Positions 47,640 through 60,270 of a DNA stretch of 64,000 nt are shown piece by piece. The stretch's first letter is position 1; the number at the start of each line of letters is the position of its first letter. Source of the stretch: Gigaspora margarita (lineage: Eukaryota > Glomeromycota > Glomeromycetes > Diversisporales > Gigasporaceae); assembly GCA_009809945.1 (NCBI GenBank), contig WTPW01001002.1, positions 148,447-212,446 on the forward strand. The letters run 5' to 3'. Position numbers and translations under genes: made by a program. The notes beneath the pieces were generated by a model that did not search any database, had not been told where the DNA came from, and saw only the letters and a list, made by a program, of their open reading frames with translations.

Positions 47640-50044
47640 GTTATAGATTTAGAATGCAAAAATCGAAGCTATACTATTGTATTTAAACTTGAGATTATTA
47701 AATATGCAGAAGACTCTTCTAATCATTATGCTACAAAATTTTATAATATTGATAGAAAATGAGTTTAGAAATAGAAAAACAAAAAAGAAGAACTCGAATC
47801 TGTCGAAAACAAAGAGCAAGTATGAGCCCTTAAGAGTCATAGTTGAAAGACCAAGTACCCTGTACTGAAAAATAAGCTATTGGATTACACCAAACAAAAA
47901 ATAAAGAAAAAGCAAGCTATTACAATGTTTATGATTAGAAACAAAGCTAAAGAGTTAGAACAAACCCTTGGTCTTGAATATGCTAAGTTTTTACATAGCT
48001 AGATCATATATTTTAAAAATTGACACAACCTAGTAGAACAGGTTCATACACAAATTGCACAGAAATTTTCAGAAGAAATACCCTTAATTGTTAAGAATTT
48101 TCTTAAAACTGCATGTGAAAAGACACAAAATTTTTAAAAAAAAAAATATCATTTTTTTAACAAAATACCAATATGGTTAGAAATTTGACAATTGAGTTTG
48201 AAGATGTTTGCAAAGTGCTTATTAGAACTACAGAAAATAATAAGTACAATTTACTGTAGTTCTAGGTTATATGGCTTTTGGTGACAAGCTTCTGCCAACT
48301 GTAATTTTCAAACTTAAAAACAAACTAAAGGGAAGGTTTCCATGAGACGGTGTAGTAATAATGGCATCCTATACAAACATGAAAGGAGATTTGATAGTTT
48401 TTACCTACATTCTACAGGTTATTAAAGCATGACCAAATGGTTTTTTTAAAGATAAATATGTAATTTTTGTCAACTATCATCATAGCCATATATGTAAAGA
48501 TATTATTAAAGCATTTGAATCTTAAAGGTTTAGATGTTTTAGAGATACTGTATGTTTTCAAAAATAAGCTATTATCCAAAAATAAGCTACCCTTCTGTTT
48601 TGATTCAAAAACGTAAAAATATCTTTGACCTAAAAATAAGCTATCTCTTTGTCATACCAAAAGATAATTAACAAAATTTTTAGTTCTAAAAATAAGCTAT
48701 TCTTACAATCGATTATACTCACTACATAGTAAAGTCATAATTTTACTATAAAAATTGATCATGAGTGCTTAAGTAAACTTATTTGCAATATCAAAATACG
48801 CATATCTAAAATTGTTATATAAATCAAATAACTTTTATATTCAATAGAAAATTTTAATTTTTTTTAAAAAACATATTCGTTGAACATAAAAATTAAAAGT
48901 CAAATTATAAAAAGTTCTCTAATTTATATAAAAATTTTAGAATATACGTATTTTGACCTTTAGAATAAGTTTACTTAAGCAATTATAATCGAATTATATA
49001 GTAAAATTATAACTTTACTATGTAGCTAGTATAATCAATTGACTAAAATAAACTGGACTGATTTTTTGTGTTCAAAATCGGGCAATTTATTTTTGAAAAC
49101 ATATAGTAATACAATATATTTATTTATTTGTTATTAATAATTTTACTTTTTAAAGTTTTGTATTTAAAAATAAGTTACTCTTTGTTGTGCCTTAAATTAA
49201 TTAAAATAGTAAATAATTCAAAAATAAGCTATCTCCAAATTTTTTGTATTAAAAATTAGCAAAAAAAGTTAGCTTATTTTTGGAAACATATAGTATTTGG
49301 TGGGTCAACTAGTGTCTTATAGCCACCTGATGTCTTAGTAAATAAACCTTTTGAAAGTAGTATATGAAAACAATAGGATGAATGAATGAAAAAAGGAAAA
49401 AAAGACTTTATCAAAAATAGCAATTGCAAAAAAGCACCATACAAGCTAGTTTGTAAATAGGTTTTGCAAACGTGAAAGGTATAATTGTATTACAAAAATT
49501 AACAAATTTGAGTGCTAAAATAGCATTTTGAGCTTTCAATTATATAATTAAAAGCTTGAAGTGCTATTTTTCTTAGCAGCACTTATTTTATGTAATTTTC
49601 TGTATTAGTTTGTCTTTTACTAATTTGATTGTAGCTTTATCATAGTATTTAAATCATAAAAAATTATATTAAATTATTGTGTATTCAAAGTTACAAATAT
49701 ATGAAATTCTAATTTACAAATTAACTTACTTGAAGAAAATCAGTAAAGAAGTTCTAATCAAATCCTTTGAATCAACTAGACTTATCCTAAACCCAAATAG
49801 CAGCAAAAACAATAAAATGTCACACTGTTTACAAGCAATTGTTAAAGACCAGATGAATAAAATTAACAAATTATTAAGTAAAGAACAAGATAAAAAGATG
49901 ATAGATGTATATGTCTATAATAATACAGATGATAATATGATGAATGCAAATGAGAATAAAGATATAAACATGACAAATAATGAGTGTTATGATAAGTATG
50001 CAAAATATTCTATATCTATTAAATATTACTTTGCTGTTTATTAA
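47640..50044 (+). pseudogene. pogo/CENP-B-like DDE transposase, broken
   Basis: A DNA-transposon relic read in pieces across frames. N-terminal helix-turn-helix part: EIIKYAEDSSNHYATKFYNI (~47690) and AITMFMIRNKAKELEQTLGL (~47917). DDE part: NLTIEFEDVCKVLIRTTENN (~48180), FGDKLLPTVIFKLKNKLKG (~48280), KDKYVIFVNYHHSHICKDII (~48455). C-terminal part: a LQPLDV/NKPF-like string near 49320-49350 and KISKEVLIKSFESTRLILNP (~49737) to 49679-50044. This order matches pogo/Tigger-type transposases common in these fungi. The coding region has several stops and frame changes and is interrupted at 48546-49295 by TA-target MITE sequence. The first catalytic aspartate region is poorly preserved. Non-functional. 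Confidence 0.7.
48546..49295. mobile_element. TA-target MITE sequence nested in the transposase (copy 3, rearranged)
   Basis: Begins TACTGTATGTTTTCAAAAAT, ends TTTTTGGAAACATATAGTA. A second internal end-like string (TTTTTGAAAACATATAGTA) is at 49090-49108, and AAAATAAGCTA/TAGCTTATTTT strings recur, so two related copies may be fused. Removing it joins the LDVLEI and FGGSTSV parts of the DDE domain. Confidence 0.7.
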
Positions 50045-50272
50045 ATATTACTTCATATTAAAATTGATCTAAACATTAGAATACTACGACTAGACAATAA
50101 ATGAATAGTTCTTAGCTTGTTAAACTAATAGGAATTTCTGAAATAGAAAAGAATTTTTTAGTAAAACAAAAAAACAAAAGCAAATATCTGTATTTAATTT
50201 TAAAAAATTGGTTGCTACTTATCTAATATTTTTCAAGTTTATTCCTGTCTATTAAAAATGTATCCCTTAAGC

Positions 50273-50551
50273 CAGTATTGTATGTTTTGACTGTTCACAG
50301 CCTTTTTTGGCTTGTTCATATCCAAAATTGCCAAATGTTCAAGATTGTCTAAAGCTTGTTCAGACTTTAATAATTAATAAATCTATCTAAAAAATATATA
50401 ACTATATATTTTTTTAGATACTAAACATATTTTAGTTAAAATTAAAATAGGCTATCTTAATAAAATTTTAAGTAATTTTACTTTATTTAATTGTTCAAAA
50501 TTGTTCAAAATTGTCCAAATCATTGTTCAAAGCTGTCTTATAACAACACTG
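50273..50551. mobile_element. hAT-like MITE, 'GGACAAT' family, copy 2
   Basis: Ends CAGTATTGTATG and TAACAACACTG; flanks share CTTAAGC (50266-50272 and 50552-50558), a 7-8 bp target duplication. The interior is an inverted, diverged copy of 45868-46147 (CAAAATTGTTCAAAATTGTC). It landed in the left end of the next element. Confidence 0.8.
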
Positions 50552-50553
50552 CT

Positions 50554-51172
50554 TAAGCCATATATTTTAGTATACAAATTTGTATACTAAAATTTTTAAA
50601 AAAAAATTAAACTCTAAAAAAAATTTTTTTTAATAAAACCTCTATTCTAATTAGTTATAGTGACTTTTATAAACTCAAATCACATGGCACACTTCACAGT
50701 TATAGTATGGATCACTTCATATGGCCTAAACATCAAGTAAAACTTTAGCTGATGGTTGTGAAGTATGCTTTGCAAACCAAACTTTGGGCCACTATATCTC
50801 TATAGCATTATCTCAAAAACTAATTATATAAAGTTGGTCATGAAGTATCTATGATCAACTTTAATGTTGTATTATTAAAGAAACCTGTGTGTGATGATTT
50901 GGAAGAATTTTGATAAGTATCACATACAGGTTCCTTTTTTAGTATTAAATTTAGACATCAAAGTCCTATTATAATCCTATTACGATTCATATTAAATAAC
51001 TAATTTTTTAAAAATTATAAAAAAAATTTTATGAGATAGGAATTATATAGCATTTAAAATATAATATACTTTTATTTTAGCTTAGAAAATAGAGGTAAAG
51101 CCTAATAAAATTTTATGCAATAAGTCTTTAAAAATTTTAGTGTACAAATATGTATACTATACAGTTTAAGGA
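50554..51172. mobile_element. MITE with TATACAAATTTGTATA-type ends
   Basis: Left TTTTAGTATACAAATTTGTA and right TTTTAGTGTACAAATATGTA sit in inverted arrangement with CTTAA outside (CTTAAGCCATAT / ATACAGTTTAAG). A further internal inverted pair is ACCTGTGTGTGATGATTT and TAAGTATCACATACAGGT (50883, 50915). No coding capacity. Confidence 0.6.
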
Positions 51173-51321
51173 AAAAAAACATTAGTTTATATCCAGACAA
51201 TTAATTTGTTTTTTAATAAATACAAAACTTTTGATTGATACTACAACTTAATATAAAATATTTAAATTACTAGTTATATTAAATTTTATATATTAAAGAC
51301 TAAAGAGTCATTATATAGTAA

Positions 51322-51722
51322 GAGCCGTGTCATTAATCACCTGATTATTTTTTATTAGAGGCCTACTCCCCTCTCTCCTCTCCTTAATATAGATTTTGTC
51401 AGGTTCCTATTATACATGATGATGAAAGCATTTCGGGTTTGAAAACCTGAAATTAAAATTTGAAGACGAAATTGTTTTTGACCTATTTTACTTGAAAGAC
51501 GAAATTATTTGATAATTTTTTTGAATAGACGAAATTATAAGGAACATATCTATATAAATTTTATTTGCCCTTCCATATAAAAAATTTTAAATTTTTCTAA
51601 TGAAGACGAAATAGGCCTTTTTTAAAAATCAATTTCAGTGGCATCACTAGTTCCTATATATAATTTCAACATTTTTTACCCCCTCCCTCCCTAAAAAATC
51701 ACCTGATTTTTGTCACTCACCT
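51322..51722. repeat. ~150-bp interspersed repeat, copy 3, interrupted
   Basis: Both halves of the 7702-7851 unit are present (51322-51410 and 51650-51722) and are separated by the insertion at 51411-51649. Confidence 0.75.
51411..51649 (+). mobile_element. 8-bp-target MITE inside the ~150-bp repeat
   Basis: 239 bp with perfect 8-bp duplication GTTCCTAT (51403-51410, 51650-51657). The ends TATACATGATG and CATCACTA are weakly inverted. It is the complete member of the 'GACGAAATTAT' family seen at 9998-10203 and 11846-12086. The 8-bp duplication suggests hAT. Confidence 0.8.
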
Positions 51723-53419
51723 AAAATAAATGCATTTTCTATAAGTACCTTCTATGAGCACTTATTAAAACCTTGACCTTTATAAATGCACTTTTCTGAG
51801 CAGTATCATTCTCTAAGTAAACGTTATTAGAGTTTGGTGGGTGCATTTAGAGATCCAACTGTATATAAACGCATGGATGTGTGAATGATAAGTGCGAAAT
51901 GTGTGTATACGTGTATGCGTAAAGTTTAAAAAGCAATAAAAGAAGTATATATTATAGTCAATTAAATAATATAATATAATTCAATATGAATATATAGTAG
52001 GGTATGCGTTATTTTAGGGCTCGCATGGGTGTTATTTCAAAACCAGATATGAAATTTTTAGAGGTTGTGATTTTCAAATTAACATCCCTGCTCACTATTT
52101 CAAAATTTTATAATAAATTTGACTTTTCTGATCAAAAATCCAAAATTATATATCTATTCTAAATTTCAAATAAAATAAAAATAATTCTGCCAATTTGATA
52201 TATTTCTAGGCGCTAAACAAGTTTACTTAGGCACAAAGTTAGAATAATTAATAAAAATTTGTGAATTATAAGATTTTACAAATTAATTCTAGCTTTATGC
52301 ATTAAGTAAACTTGTAAAAGACTAAAAACATAACTTTGATACATTGTTAGCAAATCTTTTATTAAGTAAACCAATCTTCATTAATAAGACAATTTTATTT
52401 ATTATTATAAGTTCTACTTATTTTAAATTTTTATAAAAATAAGATATTTTTTATTAATTAATTTTTATAAAATATGTTTTTGTACCAAAAGAATCTATTA
52501 TGTTTTTTACAAATGACCATTAATAAAAAATATTTGATTTTTATAAAAATTTAGAGGTAGGTAAAGTTTATTATAACAAACAAAATTGTTTTAATAAGAA
52601 GATCAATTTACTTAATAAAAAAAGCTACTATTAGCATATTATATACAATTAGATTTTATTAGAATTTAAAATTACAAATTTTTCTTTTTGTTGTGCTAGT
52701 ACTTGATGCATTTATTGGCTAATTATGTGGTGTTATAAATATCATCATATGATATAACAGATTTCTAATATCTAGAAATAAAGTGTTCTTAGCTATACTT
52801 TAAATAAAAATATTTTTAATAAATCTAGATGTTATAATTTAGTTTTTAGCAATTTACTATAAAATTTATATGTAATAATTCAACTTTTAGCAAATTTACT
52901 TGATTTTAGAAGTAGCAAAAACTTCTAAATTTATACAGATCAGTTATGATCTATATGAGAGATGTCTAAGGTTCTAAAAAACTAGTAACAATATAATATA
53001 AATATCTATTAATAAAAAATTATCCAAAATTTCTTGAATTTAAAATTATACAGAGATCTATGTTATAAAAACTTTATTTAATATAAAATTAATTTATTTA
53101 ATAAAAAATCTTATTATTATTATATTATTTTTTTACAAATCACAAAAATAAAGATATCTTGCCAATACTAATTAGAATTAAATGATTTTTATACCATTTG
53201 GTTCATTTCAATAAGATGAATCAAATAGTATAAAAATTATCCAAATACAATTGATAGAATCCAAGATATCAATAATTTAATTTATTATTTTAATAAAACT
53301 TTTGAATAATACTTGATTGAATTAAAAAGAACTTTATTTAATTATTATTATTTTTTTTCAAATTAAGGTGCTTACTTCGGGAATAAGAGTTTTATTTAAG
53401 TATTATAAGGTTTTGGGCT
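51723..53419. other. Intergenic, AT-rich, no gene seen
   Basis: No gene. A local inverted repeat at 53153-53270 (AGATATCTTGCC / ATCCAAGATATC outside, TTTTTATACCATTTG / AAATAGTATAAAAATT inside) marks a small degraded MITE. The remainder shows recurring AAATTT(A)GTAAAT strings only. Confidence 0.4.
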
Positions 53420-53655
53420 TCCTATATAGAGGTTACCCAACATATATATTAATGAGAGTACAACTAGTCATACCTGCAGCTTTTGGTTGCCTATTTAAAT
53501 AGCCACCCAAAGGTTCTATACTAGCTAACATACCTGCAATCTACATACCGGTTATTGCCTATTTTAAACTCTTTGATCATTGCCATCTGCCAACTCATCT
53601 TGTATCACCAGAACATAACCCGGATTCTTTTCTACCTCTCTTAGGACTAGTACTT
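53420..53655 (-). mobile_element. SINE-like element, copy 5, partial
   Basis: On the minus strand it reads ACCGGTATGTAGATTGCAGG ... CTAGTTGTACTCTCATTAAT, matching 16867-17050 and 36205-36370. The tRNA-like head is not seen. Confidence 0.55.
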
Positions 53656-55194
53656 TATTTGATTATACAATAGTAAATATATTCTAAACTATATTAAATT
53701 AATTTTTTAATTTCCAGTATTTAAAAAATAAAAGAAATGATTAAATAAGAATAGAAGAAAAATCAAAAACAAAAGCTTTTATTATCAAATTTACTATACT
53801 TATTTTTACTAATTGCAAACAATTTTATAAACCAACCTATAGCACATAACAGTTATAAACACAAATCCAAGCTAATATCTAGTACTGCAAAAAATATCTT
53901 AATTATTTGAGCTAAAAAAAAAAAGAGTAAAAACCAAATAAACCTTAAATAAATAGATGAAACTTGAAGATTTTTTTGGTTCTTATTTATTTCTTTAAAA
54001 ATAAAAGATTTTTTTGAGATCATTATAAATTATGAATTTATGGGTTCTTTACTTTTTGTATATAAGTTATTACTTGCAACCAAATAGTACAAAAGTTAGA
54101 AATCTCAAACAAAAAGCATAATTGTAAGGCAATCATCAGTCTAGGATTTTTTGTGAAATATTTTAGAATCAGTATTCAAAATTTAGTAATATCACTAAAT
54201 ACTAAATATACTATAAACTGCTGTATAAACAGCCTCTTCACATATCAAACCCCCTCATTTTTACTAATTATTTTCTTTTTTTTACTAATTAATTTTTTTG
54301 GTGAAATGTACCAAACCCAGGTTGTTTTTATAGCAGTTTATGATAGTAGCCATTTATATTTAAAGTTAGTAAAATTTTTTTGATTTTAATTAAGCAATAA
54401 TAAGCAATATATTATAGCCACATGCTCAATTTTGATTGGCTATTTATATGGGGTTGCTATAGTAGCCCATTACTATAAAATAATACTCTTTTAAATATAT
54501 ATTATTTTTTTATATAATTAAAAAATAAAATAATATAAATTTTGATTTTCTAAAATTTAATTGATTTATATATTAAATATGCATTTAGATAGAATATTTA
54601 TATATATAATTGAAAAGAAATCCTGCATTTAGAGATACATTTATTTTATAAGTTCCAACTTGGAACTGGACTATTTTATATATATATAAATAGATAATGC
54701 ACTTAGAGAACATGTACTTAAAAAGAATTGACTATATATGCTTAAATATTATATATATTTTTTAAAAAATTTTAATTTTTAAAAAATTAAAATCTTGTTA
54801 TATACAGTTCAGATAGCAAAAGACATCCGCTCTATACATACAAGGCACCAATTTTTTGATGCTTATATAATCAATTATGGCTGCCTAATTTTGTAAAATT
54901 AGTTCTAATTGGTTAATTAACATATATCTTTTCTTTTTTTTATATTAAATGCCAATTTTTTAAATCATTATATAAACTTTAACTTTTAATAATTTCTTTA
55001 AATCCAAAAATAATAAAAAATCCTTTGAGTTTAGTTAAAAATCTATCAATTTGTCAGAGGGGTTTTAATTTAACTTGTTTTAAAGGTTATAATGATTTAA
55101 AATTTTTATGGATGTGTTTTGCTGTTCTGAATGTAGAAACTTTAAAGTATTAATTTTTGTATCACTGTTAATGAGACGATCAATACTTTATATA
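53656..55194. other. Intergenic, AT-rich, no gene seen
   Basis: No gene. The open frame at 54153-54383 is AT-driven. The 54790-54990 stretch resembles other dispersed AT-rich repeats of the window. Confidence 0.4.
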
Positions 55195-55355
55195 TGTTGT
55201 GCCTCAAATTAACGCTTGAGTCAGATGTCGACTTTTTGGACCACAATAACTGATCGACATTGATTGATCCTCCAAATTAAACCCTAATCCTTCCCTAACC
55301 CTATTCTAACTTAGGCCGATTGAATCTGAGGCAAGCGTTAGTCTGAGGCACGACA
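55195..55355. mobile_element. MITE with GTYGTGCCTCA ends
   Basis: Ends GTTGTGCCTCAAATTAACGC and GCGTTAGTCTGAGGCACGAC are inverted repeats of about 25 bp, flanked by ATAT on both sides. Interior contains telomere-like CCCTAA strings (55290-55310). About 160 bp, GC-richer than surroundings. Confidence 0.75.
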
Positions 55356-55898
55356 TATATTTAACTAAAAAATTTTTTGATATGTAATATCATCTTTTTT
55401 TTAGCATTATTACGTATTTGCTAATTTGTTATTGGTTGGTATTGTTATTTGTTAATATTTATCAATTACGTAGTAATATTTACTATATATTTTACTTTTG
55501 TGTTGCTTAGAGCTATTAAAACATATACACTTGATATCATCATACATATTGTTTTTTTAGCGTAGCAAAACGTGTCATTTTAAATATTTTTTTTGGTTAA
55601 TACGTAGTAGGTTTATTGAGTAGTAGTTTGCGGCGGGTAAACAGTAGCATAAAAAATGAAACTGTAGGTTAAATTGGCGTGGGTTTCTTTATAATGAACG
55701 ATATCTAGTTTACAAATAAAATTAGGGTAGGATTACAGTGTGAAAGTTAGCATCATCTAAATCTAAATCGCATGAATCTCGTAAAGTAGGTTTTAATTTT
55801 TCCAGTTTTTTTCTTAAATACTTATACTATTGGCATATTGTATTCGAGAGTTTGTATTTAGTCCAGTCGACCTGTTTAGTCGATATAAATTTGTATAT
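55356..55898. other. Intergenic, no gene seen
   Basis: Nothing recognised apart from T-rich tracts. Confidence 0.35.
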
Positions 55899-55906
55899 AC
55901 AGCTAT

Positions 55907-56028
55907 CAGGGTTGGCAATGGAGCTCAATGGAGCCCAATGGAACTGCGAATAGAGCCAATGGAGAGCCAATGGATACTAGTTTTTTGAGCTCCATTCGCA
56001 CAACCATTGGGCTCCATTGCCAACCCTG
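55907..56028. mobile_element. hAT-like MITE, 'CAATGGAG' family, copy 1
   Basis: Only 122 bp, with perfect 8-bp duplication ACAGCTAT (55899-55906, 56029-56036) and ends CAGGGTTGGCAATGG / CCATTGCCAACCCTG. The interior is CCAATGGAGC-type repeats on both strands. A larger relative is at 63609-63848. Confidence 0.92.
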
Positions 56029-56036
56029 ACAGCTAT

Positions 56037-56714
56037 ATAGTCAATTTGATATCTAATGTCAAATATTATACTCATTGTTTCATAGTTTTAATATCTCATA
56101 ATTATCTCTAGTTTTAATAATCCAGTTTCAATAATAATTTTATAGTTCCAATAATTCTCATACGAACATAGTTCTAATAACTAGTAAATATTAACCAACT
56201 ATATAGTTGATTAGTGTAACGACTAAATAAAATCGATTCTTTGAGATCGACTATTACTAAAGTATAAAGTAGCTTACTATATAATAGAAGGGATGGAATT
56301 TTTGTAAAACTCCGATTGTGAACCAATATTATAATTCTATAAATGTATGTTATAACTGTAGTGGACATGATATAAATTACAAATAAAAATAATGAGGCAA
56401 ACCCTGCCTCTAATTATGACAAAAGAAATTCATTAAATTTGGTTAAGTAATTGTCTAGATAACCTCGTTCAAAGTTTTTAAAAAAAAAACTATCAAAATA
56501 AAAGTAGCAAAACCTCGATAACTATTCTAACCAAATTCGGTGTCATAAAGATAAATTTTTATCAGATTTGATTTGGTGGCTGTCGAGATCCGGAGGCTCG
56601 GATCGTAGGTTCAGCGATTTTCGCTTGACATAACGATAAGGGTAGCCGTTTTAATATTTTACCAGACAAACGACGTTACAAAAACAATAATTTTACTTAA
56701 CCTTTTGTCGTAAC
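56037..56714. promoter_or_regulatory. ATG4 upstream region, with repeat module
   Basis: No gene (the 56174-56368 minus-strand frame is not supported). Two direct copies of the shared module lie at 56434-56467 and 56564-56591 (TTTGATTTGGTGGCTGTCGA), the second about 120 bases before the ATG4 start codon, so an old repeat may form part of the promoter. Core promoter elements cannot be assigned. Confidence 0.35.
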
Positions 56715-59323
56715 ATGGACGACACCAGGGTTTTGAGTATTGAGTCAGCTTTAGTATCCAAGGATCCTATATTTGAAGAAAATTCAAAAGACCTCTTAAT
56801 GTCTAATAACGAAGTACGTGAGATTCCCGCGACACACACCGAAGAATTTAATGATCTAGACCACGAAGTTAGTGAAGAAAAGCAAGATCAAGTTGCTCAG
56901 ATACCAAGACGGAGACTTAATGCTGGACGTAATAATATACACAATTCAACCACAGAGAAAAATGAGGAGGGTACAAACGAAGTAACTAAAAGGATCTCAA
57001 GCTGGTTTAGCTCTTTTTGGATTACTCCTCAAGAAACTAGCGGTGATGCCTCTGATAAAGACGATCCTGACTTTGCCAATTTTAAGAAAGGATTGTTTGA
57101 TAGTTTCAAAAGTGAATCTACAATAAAGTCTCCCAAAGATAATTCAATTTGGTTGATGGGTGTACGCTATGAAGCAAATAACGATCGCGTATCAAATGAA
57201 TTTAGTGGTTCTTTTTACGAATCAAGTTATTACTATTCGACCCCTGGCACCTTTCCTCACCTTTCAATGCAACAATCAATATTATCACCGACTAATTTTC
57301 CTACAGAGTTTTACGATGATTTCACTTCACGGATATGGTGTACATATAGACATAATTATGCTCCTATAAGACCAACGAACTTTACAAATGACGGGGGTTG
57401 GGGCTGCATGCTAAGATCAGGGCAATCATTGCTTGCTAATGCGTTGATATTGCAATTCTTGGGTAGAGGTCTGTAAGTTTTTTTTTACATGTATTAATCA
57501 AAATTATTGGTATTTGAATTTGTCTGCCGCAATTATTGTTGATTTTCTTCTTTTATTAATAGAATGGCGAAGGGTACCTAAAGGAGATGATACATGGGAT
57601 ACTTATGTACAGGTTAGGATAGTTAAACTATATATTTCTATTATAAATTTATACATACGAACAAATAATTAACAATAGTTAATTAATCTTTTTTTTTTTT
57701 TGAAAGATTCTTACTTGGTTCATTGATGATATGTCATCACGATGCCCATTCTCTGTTCATCGTGTTGCATTATTGGGCAAACAACTTGGAAAAAATATTG
57801 GTGAATGGTTTGGCCCATCAACTGCATCTCAAGCCATAAAGTATGACAATATTTTCTTCCACTTTTATTAATATTAATATTATTTTATTTTCCGAATGAA
57901 TTATGCTTATCCTTTTTCTTTTCAATATTAAGACTATTGATTGAACTTTTATTTATTTTCATTGTTGTTACTGAACTTTGGTGCTTATATAGGGCCTTGG
58001 TCGAAGATTTTCCTGCCGCACATTTAAGTGTATATGTGGCTACTGATGGCGTGGTATATAAAAACGAGGTTTACAAAGCAGGTAAAAATAACCGGACGGG
58101 CAAAGATTTTCAGTCTGTTTTGATTCTAGTGGCTATCCGGTTAGGAATTAATAATTTAAATCCAATATATTATAATGCGCTCAAGGTAAATTTTACTTTT
58201 TATTGCCGATCAATTTGTATGTTCTGTCCTCCACTTTACTGTAATAAATCAATCTAATAAATTCTTTAGGAATGTTTTAAATTTCCACAAAGCGTCGGAA
58301 TAGCGGGGTATGAAATATCATATAGTTGTGACATGTTTATATGAATTTCTAATAATGCATTAATTTATATTTTTAATTCCTTACAGTGGCAAACCATCAT
58401 CATCGTATTATTTTATTGCAACGCAAGGTATATTTATACCGTTTTGTGTGTATATGCAATTCGATAAAAATTGTTTAATTTAATATTAAATATATATATT
58501 GCCGTTTTACAGTTGATGATCTATATTACCTTGACCCGCATCATTCAAGACCTGCACTTGAATTAAAATCTACGGAAGAGTTTACCGAAGAAGTAAGGAA
58601 CTAAATGCTTAGTTTTCTTTCATTTTCATACTTTAATTAATTTTGTTTCCGTAGGAATTGTCAACTTTTCATTGCGATACACTACGTAAAATACATATAT
58701 CACAACTTGATCCTTCAATGCTTCTTGGTTTCTATTGTCGGACGGCTGATGATTTTGAGGATTTTTGTAGACGAGTCGAGGAAGTATGTGTGGATTATCA
58801 CTCTTTTGTATTAGTGCGACAATGGATTTCATAAATTTTTCGTGAATCCCAATGATTTATCGAATACTGCACTGCAACCAATTATTATTAATGATCAGAT
58901 TGCAATGGCACAAAATCACTAGGATTCACAATTCAATTATCGATCGCACTAATTTTGCACTAATTCGAAAAGAACGATAATTTTATTAACAAGCATTGTA
59001 TTGATTACTTCTTTCTGTATATTTTTATTTACACTCAATAAATTAATTACAATAATTAGATTAGTGAGAAGTATAAGCCAGTGTTCACCATCGCCCAGGA
59101 GGCGCCAATATATGGAGACGATGTCAGCGATTTAGATGTATTTTCAGAAGATGACGAAGATGAATTTGAAAAGTTTGAAAACGATGATGAAATTGATGAA
59201 AATGATGATGAAAATATTGAAAATAAAAAAAATAAAAAAAAAAAAAAAAAAAAACAAAAAAAAAAACAAACAAAAAAAAAACACAATATATATTTCATAC
59301 AATTATTATATATATTTCGATAA
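56715..59323 (+). CDS. ATG4: Cysteine protease ATG4 (autophagy)
   Basis: Nine exons: 56715-57468, 57563-57612, 57707-57840, 57993-58185, 58270-58307, 58387-58427, 58513-58592, 58655-58783, 59060-59323; 560 residues. ATG4 trims the C-terminus of ATG8 for conjugation to phosphatidylethanolamine and later removes it from membranes. Catalytic signatures are intact: [16 protein letters not shown] (nucleophile C231) and [15 protein letters not shown] (D411, H413). [12 protein letters not shown] and [20 protein letters not shown] also match the C54 peptidase family. Residues 1-130 form a charged, probably disordered extension. Intron 1 uses an unusual GTCTGT donor, needed to give LGREWRR. The last exon encodes an acidic stretch ([19 protein letters not shown]), then a Lys tract in an A-run; its reading beyond ~59230 and the stop are uncertain. 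Confidence 0.93.
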
Positions 59324-60270
59324 ATTTGGGAGACATTGAATTGTTGTACTCTATAAAAGCATCTATATCCAGATTATGATTTAAGACGACCATTTGCGTT
59401 AACACCGAAGAAATTTGTTTTGTTTCAATACCTATATCCTTTATTACTTTAGTTTTATCTTTGACAAATTTAAAAATATATGTAGAATATGAGCATTCAC
59501 TGATCTATATCGATGAAAATGTTATCAATTTTATCAGATATACACATAATAGTTTTCTTTTTCATACATATTACTCATTTTAGTCTGACATATTATATTC
59601 AAATTTATTATCATAGTTAAACGGATAGATTTATCCATCTTGATGCATATAACGATAAAAATAATATCAATATAATCTGAATATATGCATTTCATTTATT
59701 GTTACTAGAATTTCAATTTTACCAGTAAACATTGTTATGTAGAGAAATCTACATCTTGATATTATCGAAGAATACAGAAAAGGGCTATGTTTCGTATAAT
59801 TGAGTATGTAAACCACTTAATGACAATATTTTTTTTATAGCTGCTTTACTGATATATAAAAATAACAAATAGCAAATTTGTTACTTAAATGGTTTAATTA
59901 TATTGGAAATAATTAAAATTTTGTATTAAAAATAGAGGTATAGATCCCTCTATGTCACCCATATATTACTAGAGGTGGTAGTTTTTTAATTTCAGGATTC
60001 TAGTTTAGATTTAGTTTTTGAAAGCTAGGCTTTGTAGATTTGCAATAGATTCTAATATATATTGTATATATATACTGTAAAATAAATCAATATTTTTTAA
60101 TTAATATAACTAATTATATATATATAGTAATTTATCTAAAATTAGCAACTAAATTATAGTAAAATATATGTCTGTATAATAAAAAAATATTTAGTCTATT
60201 TTTCTTAATGTCTATTATTCATATAATTTAAACTAGCCTTTAAATTGTTCCAATATATATACACATATCA
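59324..60270. other. Intergenic, ATG4 downstream region
   Basis: No gene seen; AT-rich, with TA runs near 60055-60130. Confidence 0.4.

Noticed and set aside
54153-54383. 76-codon open frame with hydrophobic stretch
   Set aside because: AT-driven; no homology or gene structure around it.
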